DNA of 46,912 bases from the NCBI GenBank assembly GCA_948470905.1, contig CAOKQK010000019.1:1-46912 (forward strand), written 5' to 3'. The notes under the pieces were generated by a model. That model did not search any database and was not told the DNA's origin. It was given only the letters and a program-made list of their open reading frames with translations. Below, one piece after another: positions 41,410 to 46,912 of the stretch. Each line of letters begins with the position of its first letter. The stretch's first letter is position 1. The position numbers were made by a program, and so were the translations under genes. The stretch comes from an uncultured Lachnospiraceae bacterium. Its GTDB lineage: Bacteria > Bacillota > Clostridia > Lachnospirales > Lachnospiraceae.

Positions 41410-41412
41410 GGT

Positions 41413-42933
41413 ATGGCAATTACATCGTTTGGATTTTTGTTAATGGTCTGTGCGGGAGGGGCGCTGTATTATATACTGCCAAAGTCCTGGCAGTGGGCGG
41501 AGCTTCTGGTTTTGAGCCTGGTCTTTTACTGTCTTTCGGCGGAGCCTTACACATTTATCTATATCCTGATCTCAACGGCTGCCGCATACATATGTACCTG
41601 TTACGCGGACAGCAGGAGGGCAGAGACAGACAGGGGGAGGAAGGTTGCCGTGGGGCTTGGCGCCGGGGCAGTCCTCCTCAATGTCTTGCTGTGGTTTGTG
41701 CTGAAAGGAGCCGGGCTGTGGATGCCGTTATTCCCCAAGATGGCTTCCATGCCCTTTGTGGCGGCTCTGGGAATGGGATATTATACGCTGCAGATGATCA
41801 GCTATATCCTGGACTGTTACTGGAAAAGTATCCGGCCGCAGAAAAATCCTCTGAAGCTGCTTCTCTTTGCGTGCTTTTTTCCGCAGATGATCACAGGTCC
41901 CATCAGCAGGTACAGCCAGCTGGGCTCTCTGTATGAGAGGCATGTATTCTCCTATGAGAATCTTACCTTTGGGGCGCAGCGGATCCTGTGGGGTTTTTTA
42001 AAGAAGCTGGTACTGGCTGAGCGCGTGGGGATCCTGGTAGATGCGGTCTGGAGCCTGCAGGCGCAGGAGCCGGTATTTTTGTGGATTGCCTTCCTGCTCT
42101 ATCCCATCCAGATGTATTCTGATTTTTCAGGGTGCATGGATATTGTGATCGGCACGGCGGAGGTCTTTGGGGTCAGGCTTCCGGAGAATTTCAACAACCC
42201 CTTTTTTTCCCGGACCATTCAGGAATTCTGGCAGAGGTGGCATATTACTCTGGGGACGTGGGCGAAGGATTATGTTCTTTACCCACTGTTGAAATCAAGA
42301 GGGATGGTGCGCCTGGGAAACCGTGCCAGGAAGAAATTGGGAAAGAGGTACGGGAAATTCGCCGCCACAAGCCTGGGCATGCTGGTGCTCTGGATGGTGC
42401 TGGGCATATGGCATGGCGGCGTGAACCATATCGTGGGAGTGAGCCTGTGGTATTGGGCGCTTTTGATGCTGGGTGAGCTGTGTGCGCCTGGCTTAAAAAA
42501 GCTGACCGCTTTTTTGCGGGTAAACGAGGACAGCTTCAGCTGGCATCTGTTCCAGTCTGCCCGGACCTACCTGATCTATGCGGTTGGCATTGTCTTTTTC
42601 CGGGCGGACAGCGTGGGCAGGGGAATGGCTTTTCTGAAAGACCTGATCGTCGGGACCTTCACCGGGAATCTGCATCTGGAGAAGCTTTTTGACAGGAGCC
42701 TGCTGCAGCTGGGGCTTGGCGCGGCCGACTGGGGTATCCTCCTCATTTGTGTGCTGCTTTTGGTCCTGGCGGCTGTGTTGCGTGAGAGGGACGGGTATGC
42801 CAGGCGATGGGTGGCAAAGCAGATCCTGCCGTTTCGGTGGTTTGTATGGCTGGGAATTTTGCTGGCGGTAGTGATCTGGGGAAAATACGGCGATGAGTAT
42901 AATGCGGTACATTTCATATATCAGATATTCTGA
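41413..42933 (+). CDS. MBOAT family O-acyltransferase (DltB/AlgI-like)
   Basis: A 506-residue enzyme with about 11 transmembrane helices. MITGPISRYSQLG, YSDFSGCMDIVIG, FNNPFFSRTIQEFWQRWHITLGTWAKDYV and the catalytic histidine in LGIWHGG (about residue 335) place it in the AlgI/DltB branch. Such enzymes pass an acyl group across the membrane to a surface polymer. With a carrier protein directly before and an SGNH protein after, the arrangement is that of dltB. The acceptor polymer is unknown. Confidence 0.93.
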   Translation: MAITSFGFLLMVCAGGALYYILPKSWQWAELLVLSLVFYCLSAEPYTFIYILISTAAAYICTCYADSRRAETDRGRKVAVGLGAGAVLLNVLLWFVLKGAGLWMPLFPKMASMPFVAALGMGYYTLQMISYILDCYWKSIRPQKNPLKLLLFACFFPQMITGPISRYSQLGSLYERHVFSYENLTFGAQRILWGFLKKLVLAERVGILVDAVWSLQAQEPVFLWIAFLLYPIQMYSDFSGCMDIVIGTAEVFGVRLPENFNNPFFSRTIQEFWQRWHITLGTWAKDYVLYPLLKSRGMVRLGNRARKKLGKRYGKFAATSLGMLVLWMVLGIWHGGVNHIVGVSLWYWALLMLGELCAPGLKKLTAFLRVNEDSFSWHLFQSARTYLIYAVGIVFFRADSVGRGMAFLKDLIVGTFTGNLHLEKLFDRSLLQLGLGAADWGILLICVLLLVLAAVLRERDGYARRWVAKQILPFRWFVWLGILLAVVIWGKYGDEYNAVHFIYQIF

Positions 42934-43032
42934 GATGGAGATAAGAGATACCGGATGCTTCGGTGCCGGGAAAGAGATATCAGATTCTGGTGCCGAGGAT
43001 GATTTGGAGGATGTTTTGGCGGGAGAAGCGTT

Positions 43033-44043
43033 ATGAGTAAGCGACAGTTTTTGAGCGGCGTTACTTTTCTGTTACTGGCAGCGGCGGTGCTGTGGGGCTG
43101 TTCTGAGATCGCGTTCCGGAATCTGCGCGTGTATGGGGGCCACGAGGGCTTTTATGACTGCGCGCCGGGGACGGTAGATGTGGTCTTTATCGGAGGCAGT
43201 ATGTCCTATGCCGCCTTTTCGCCGGTAGAATTGTATGAGAAGCATGGGATCAGCAGCTATAATCTGGGCACCTCCAACCAGTCCATGCTGGCAGGGTATA
43301 TCTGGGCGCTGGAGGCCGGGGAATATCATGATTATAAGGCGGTGGTGGTGGAGGCTCTGGCGGTTTCCATGTCCCATGGGGAGATCGCTTCGGACATCAG
43401 GTCCCTTTACAGCATGGGGATCAATCATAATTATCTTAAGCTGGCAGGTGTCTATAAGAGGAATTTTTATAAGGTTCTGTTTCCGATTTTTGTATTGCAC
43501 GATGGCTGGGAGATTAATGAGATTACATTTAAACAGAGGGTCAATGAAGACAGCCGGTATCTGCGGGGGTATATCCCCATAGCCAGCGAGGCGGGTGAAA
43601 AATACCGGGTTCCGCTGGTGCAGGGGGATAAGTCTGCAACGGCGTATCTGAAATTTCCCTATCTGGACCGTCTGAGGGAATACTGCGATGAAAACGGCAT
43701 CCAGCTGATCCTGGTCAAGACTCTTATGGCGAGCAATGAGGTGAACTATTGGGATGACGGGCTGCACAACAGGCTGCAGGAATACGCGGATGAATATGGT
43801 ATTCCCTTCCTTGATTTTAACACGGCGGAATACATGGAGGCGGCAGGCCTGGATATTGCCACGGATGTAGCGGAGGATCTCCGGCATATGAATGTCAGCG
43901 GCGCGGGGAAGGTGACAGATTATATGGGGAAATATCTTCTGCAGATGGACAATCTCCAAATAAGGCAGTTTGAGAATCCCCAGATAGGGAGTGATGTCAT
44001 CGAGGGATATCACAGAATCATAGATGAGGTCAGTTCCAGGTAG
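43033..44043 (+). CDS. SGNH-type extracellular protein (DltD/AlgX-like)
   Basis: A 336-residue protein anchored by one N-terminal transmembrane helix (about 8-25), with the rest outside. The catalytic serine lies in FIGGSMSYAAF (about 51-61), with a conserved Asn in LGTSNQSM and the DxxH pair in DLRHMN near residue 282, so the triad appears intact. DltD and AlgX-like SGNH proteins complete acyl transfer to teichoic acid or alginate. Its place directly after MBOAT supports the same role. The start is 13 bases or so after GGAGGATG-like sequence. Confidence 0.85.
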   Translation: MSKRQFLSGVTFLLLAAAVLWGCSEIAFRNLRVYGGHEGFYDCAPGTVDVVFIGGSMSYAAFSPVELYEKHGISSYNLGTSNQSMLAGYIWALEAGEYHDYKAVVVEALAVSMSHGEIASDIRSLYSMGINHNYLKLAGVYKRNFYKVLFPIFVLHDGWEINEITFKQRVNEDSRYLRGYIPIASEAGEKYRVPLVQGDKSATAYLKFPYLDRLREYCDENGIQLILVKTLMASNEVNYWDDGLHNRLQEYADEYGIPFLDFNTAEYMEAAGLDIATDVAEDLRHMNVSGAGKVTDYMGKYLLQMDNLQIRQFENPQIGSDVIEGYHRIIDEVSSR

Positions 44044-44132
44044 GCGGAGAGCATATAAGAGCAAAGGTAACAGTTCAGTGACCTGTCTGAACTGTTACGG
44101 GCAAAGAGAGTTTGGGTGTAGAAAGGCAGTTT

Positions 44133-45851
44133 ATGAAGGCGGATATCGGGAAACGGAAACGATGGATCTGGACGGGGCTGGCTGTTGTGTGCGGGCTCAT
44201 ATGGTCCTGCACCAATTTCGGATATGACTGCGGCTATCAGCTGTCCATGTCCTACCGTTTCCTGCAGGGAGACAGGCTTTTTGTGGAGATGTGGGAGCCT
44301 CATCAGATGTCGGTCTTTCTGCCAGCGGCGTTGATGTGGATCTATATGAACCTGTTCCATACCACGGCGGGCATTGTGGTGTACCTGCAGGTGTGCGGGA
44401 TACTGATCCGCGGAGGACTTGCCTTTTTATTGTACAGAGTGCTGAGGGATGATATTGGCGAGTCTCTGGCTTATTGGCTGGGGCTTTTGTATTTCATGCT
44501 CTCACCGAAGGATTATGCCATACCGGATTTCAGCAACCAGCAGTTGTGGTATATCACGCTGCTTTTCTGCGGTCTGTGGTGCTATCTGAAAAAAGGGAAG
44601 CTTTTTTACCTGGTATGCGGGGCGCTTGCACTGTGCCTGGGAGTTATGGCATATCCCTCCTGTGCCATTATTTTTCCGGGAGTGGTGGTTCTTTTGTTTG
44701 CCTATTCCCCGCACCGTTTAAGAGATATCCTGGTCTTTGCCGGAATATGTGCCGGGGCGGGAGCGGCATTCTGCATTGCGGTACTGCCGGAGCCGGACGT
44801 ATTTAAGGTATGTCTTAAGGGGATGATGGAGTTGGAGCCGACTCATGCGGTAAGCACACTGTCCAAGCTGGTGGCCTATCTGGGCGACAGCCTGGAGGTG
44901 TGTCTCGCGGTGCTGGCGGCGGGAGCGCTGGGCTGGGTGTTGAGTATTGCCGTTCGATTCTTCATGGTAAAAAAAGGCATATCGGCAGGCAGGGGGCAGG
45001 AAACGGACAGACGCTGGGTCTGGCTGATATGCTGCGTGGCCGTGATGCTGGCGGCTTTTCTTGTCAATATCCTCTGTGTCGGACGCCGTGACGCATACGG
45101 AGTAATCTTCCTGAGCCAAGTGGGGGGGGGACTTTCTGCTAAACGGTATCTGAAGGGAAGAAAGAGACAGATCTATATCTGTGGAAGCGTTATCGGCGGA
45201 TTGGAATTTCTTGCCACGTTGATCCTGACGGATCTTCCGCTGACGGTTTCCGTGGTATATGGGCTGCTGGCAATCCTTTTTGCCCTTGTCCCTGTGGAAG
45301 AACAGCTGAAACAAGTTGGAAATGAAGCTGTCAGGAAGTGGATGCACCGCTGTGGTAAGTGCCTGGTGGTCCTTTTGGCGCTGCGGTGTGCCTATACCAG
45401 GGTTCCGCTGACAGGGTTTAGCCAGATAGATTCAAGCCTCTCGGATCTTGCCATAGTCCGCGTGGGACCTGCCATGGGGCTGATCTCCAATGAAGACGGA
45501 GTCTGCGTGCAGCGTGACAGCTATCCGGAATGGCAGGAGCTGATCCGCCCGGATGATAATGTGTGGATTGTGGGGTTTGTGGTCAATAATCTTCAGTATC
45601 TGTACGGAAATGCCCGGGTGGCAGGACCCTCCACCATGTCCACACCCTCTTACAACAATGCCGTCCTGGAATACTGGCGCCTGAATCCGGACAAATATCC
45701 GGATGTGGTCGTGGCGGAAGGGTATCTGGGCGATCTGTCAAATGAGCTGAAAATGAACTCCTGGCTGATGGAATGGCTGGAGGAGGAATATCAGCCGGCG
45801 CGCACGGTGGAGGGGACTTACTGGGTATATTATTTCAGGGAGAAAAGATGA
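44133..45851 (+). CDS. Polytopic membrane protein, probably GT-C glycosyltransferase-like
   Basis: A 572-residue protein with about 11-12 transmembrane helices and a soluble C-terminal domain (about 430-572). The first extracellular loop (NFGYDCGYQLSMSYRFLQGD and EMWEPHQMS) has the acidic and His residues typical of GT-C enzymes that use polyprenyl-phosphate sugars. This fits addition of a sugar to a surface polymer, perhaps the one acylated by the preceding genes. A run of nine G sits in the middle of the frame. The ATG chosen follows AAAGG; an in-frame start at 44112 is also possible. Confidence 0.75.
   Translation: MKADIGKRKRWIWTGLAVVCGLIWSCTNFGYDCGYQLSMSYRFLQGDRLFVEMWEPHQMSVFLPAALMWIYMNLFHTTAGIVVYLQVCGILIRGGLAFLLYRVLRDDIGESLAYWLGLLYFMLSPKDYAIPDFSNQQLWYITLLFCGLWCYLKKGKLFYLVCGALALCLGVMAYPSCAIIFPGVVVLLFAYSPHRLRDILVFAGICAGAGAAFCIAVLPEPDVFKVCLKGMMELEPTHAVSTLSKLVAYLGDSLEVCLAVLAAGALGWVLSIAVRFFMVKKGISAGRGQETDRRWVWLICCVAVMLAAFLVNILCVGRRDAYGVIFLSQVGGGLSAKRYLKGRKRQIYICGSVIGGLEFLATLILTDLPLTVSVVYGLLAILFALVPVEEQLKQVGNEAVRKWMHRCGKCLVVLLALRCAYTRVPLTGFSQIDSSLSDLAIVRVGPAMGLISNEDGVCVQRDSYPEWQELIRPDDNVWIVGFVVNNLQYLYGNARVAGPSTMSTPSYNNAVLEYWRLNPDKYPDVVVAEGYLGDLSNELKMNSWLMEWLEEEYQPARTVEGTYWVYYFREKR
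45122..45130 (+). repeat. Homopolymer tract of nine G within the GT-C-like gene
   Basis: Nine consecutive G encode Val-Gly-Gly-Gly at about residues 330-333. Loss or gain of one G would frameshift the protein before its C-terminal domain. This is the longest G run I noticed in the window. Confidence 0.9.
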
Positions 45852-45897
45852 AATATAATATACAGTGCGGCTTTCGGCAGGGCTGTGTACATGCTTT

Positions 45898-46395
45898 TCA
45901 CGCGGTCAGATATGCCCGCATGGTTTTCAGCGCATTTTTCTCCAGCCGCGACACCTGTGCCTGCGAGATGCCGATAGATTCCGCCACCTCCATCTGGGTC
46001 CTGCCCTCGAAGAAGCGCAGGGAGATGATCTCGTGTTCACGCGGGGACAGGCGCTTCATGGCTTCGCTTAAGGAGAGGTGCTCTACCCAGGTTTCCTCTT
46101 TATTTTTTTTGTCGCTGATCTGATCCATCACATAGAGTGTGTCGCCGCCATCCGTAAAAATGGGCTCGTAAAGGCTCATGGGATTCTGGATAGCATCCAG
46201 GGCATAGGCAATATCCTCCTTTGAGATGCCGATTTCGCCGGCAATCTCCTCAATGGAAGGCTCTTTTAAGTTACGCCTGGTCAGGGCTTCTCTGGCATAG
46301 ATCGCCTTATAGGCGGTGTCCTTCAGGGAGCGGGAGATGCGCAGGGTACTGTTGTCCCGCAGGAACCGGCGGATTTCACCGATGATCATCGGGAT
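45898..46395 (-). pseudogene. sigG: sigG 3' portion, interrupted (sigma-G)
   Basis: The last about 166 codons of forespore sigma-G. Homology begins abruptly at PMIIGEIRRFLRDN, equivalent to about residue 97 of the usual about 257. It continues to the normal end through YALDAIQNPMSLYEPIFTDGGD and SQAQVSRLEKNALKTM. The about 95 missing residues (region 2.1 to the start of 2.4) are replaced by unrelated sequence. ALDAIQ and the VMDQISD stretch distinguish it from sigma-F. It is either a remnant or one half of a gene split by an inserted element. It is inverted relative to sigE. Confidence 0.85.
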
Positions 46396-46433
46396 GAACG
46401 CACTGTGTCGAAAATCCCGGAGAGGAGGAAGCA

Positions 46434-46912
46434 ATGACAAGGAAACAGGCGGCTTTGAGGGCAATCGGGCTACTATCCGGCAGCGAGGAAAACCGAGAGA
46501 TATGCGAGGCTTTGGAGAGGATAGCAGGGGGAAAGCTGTCGCAGGATTGGAATTGTGAACTGGCATTGGAGGCAATCAGGGATTTCATTGATGAAAATGG
46601 TTATTATCCCACGGCGAAAGAGATGGATCTTGATGCAAGGATGCCGGCACATGCCTCTCTGAAGCTTGCTGCCGGAATGTGCTATACAAAGGTAAAAGAG
46701 GCATATTTCCCGGATGTGCCCACAAAGGCTGAAAAAGAGAAGGGAACCGCGCAAGGCTGGCTGGAAGATTTCAAAACGGTGTTTATGGAAATGGGTAGGC
46801 CGTCCGAAAAGGGATTTAACAGGGACAGGGACGCCCGGGTACCCCATGCAGCCACCTGGATCAAAAGAACGGGAAGCACATCCTGGAGTGATATGCTCAG
46901 AAAATGCGGTTT
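46434..46912 (+). CDS. Unknown protein, possibly on an inserted element, 3' end beyond window
   Basis: 159 codons are visible and the frame is open at the edge. The ATG follows GAGGAGG. The protein is charged, with an Ala/Leu-rich helical N-terminus, then a segment (ALEAIRDFIDENGYYPTAKEMD) resembling the homing-endonuclease-associated or phage-type helix-turn-helix repeats seen in mobile elements; a second similar unit may follow near residue 110. It starts about 40 bp from the point where sigG breaks off, so it may belong to the element that interrupts sigG. Family assignment is tentative. Confidence 0.55.
   Translation, partial: MTRKQAALRAIGLLSGSEENREICEALERIAGGKLSQDWNCELALEAIRDFIDENGYYPTAKEMDLDARMPAHASLKLAAGMCYTKVKEAYFPDVPTKAEKEKGTAQGWLEDFKTVFMEMGRPSEKGFNRDRDARVPHAATWIKRTGSTSWSDMLRKCG

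Noticed and set aside
45898-46575. Full-length 225-codon reading frame for the sigma factor on the minus strand
   Set aside because: Only the part from about 46395 to 45898 resembles sigma-G. The first about 60 codons are Pro/Ser/Leu-rich, antisense to the well-supported gene starting at 46434, and lack a ribosome binding site.

Overview
The window is chromosomal DNA from a spore-forming Firmicute of the class Clostridia, most likely a Lachnospiraceae gut anaerobe. This rests on the spoIIGA-sigE pair next to ftsZ, a sigma-G fragment, a SpoVD-type penicillin-binding protein inside the division cluster, YerC/YecD and DUF1836 proteins, AGGAGG ribosome binding sites and moderate GC content. No rRNA, tRNA or CRISPR array was seen. 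Almost every gene lies on the plus strand.

Region 1 (1-19.5 kb) is mixed housekeeping: a serine-rich lipoprotein cut by the left edge, a eukaryotic-type HisA, a degenerate M23 peptidase with a bactofilin, a YerC-type repressor, DUF1836, a HIT protein, an orphan NMT1-type binding protein, an SPFH/zinc-ribbon protein, PcrA helicase, an RlmD-type methyltransferase, ankyrin and LysM proteins, a cysteine-desulfidase-like enzyme, a nucleoside phosphorylase, YchF and Lgt. Several leaders here look like structured RNA. One motif of about 105 nt occurs four times in the window, before hisA (tandem pair), the SPFH gene and murD, with covarying stems.

Region 2 (19.7-36.1 kb) is a division and cell wall cluster: mraZ-rsmH-ftsL-ftsI-spoVD-mraY-murD-ftsW-murA-ftsQ-[M56 sensor]-[BlaI-type repressor]-ftsZ. 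murE, murF, murG and ftsA are absent. The BlaR1/BlaI-like pair sits between ftsQ and ftsZ, and a BlaI-like half-site overlaps a perfect consensus promoter.

Region 3 (36.1-38.1 kb) is spoIIGA-sigE, preceded by a promoter with a perfect Spo0A box and an over-long -35/-10 spacing, as in the Spo0A-dependent spoIIG promoter. sigG, usually next to sigE, is instead found about 8 kb away, inverted and lacking its first ~95 codons.

Region 4 (38.2-45.9 kb) holds a small conserved-looking protein, a VanZ-like protein and then FkbH-like HAD protein, acyl carrier protein, MBOAT acyltransferase, SGNH protein and a polytopic membrane protein. The order recalls the dlt (teichoic acid D-alanylation) system with the ligase DltA replaced by an FkbH-type enzyme, so it may attach a glyceryl-type acyl group to a surface polymer. 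The membrane protein gene contains a run of nine G, a possible phase-variation site.

Region 5 (45.9 kb to the end) is the broken sigG followed by the start of an unrelated gene reading off the edge, which suggests an inserted element that may be comparable to the sigK skin element.
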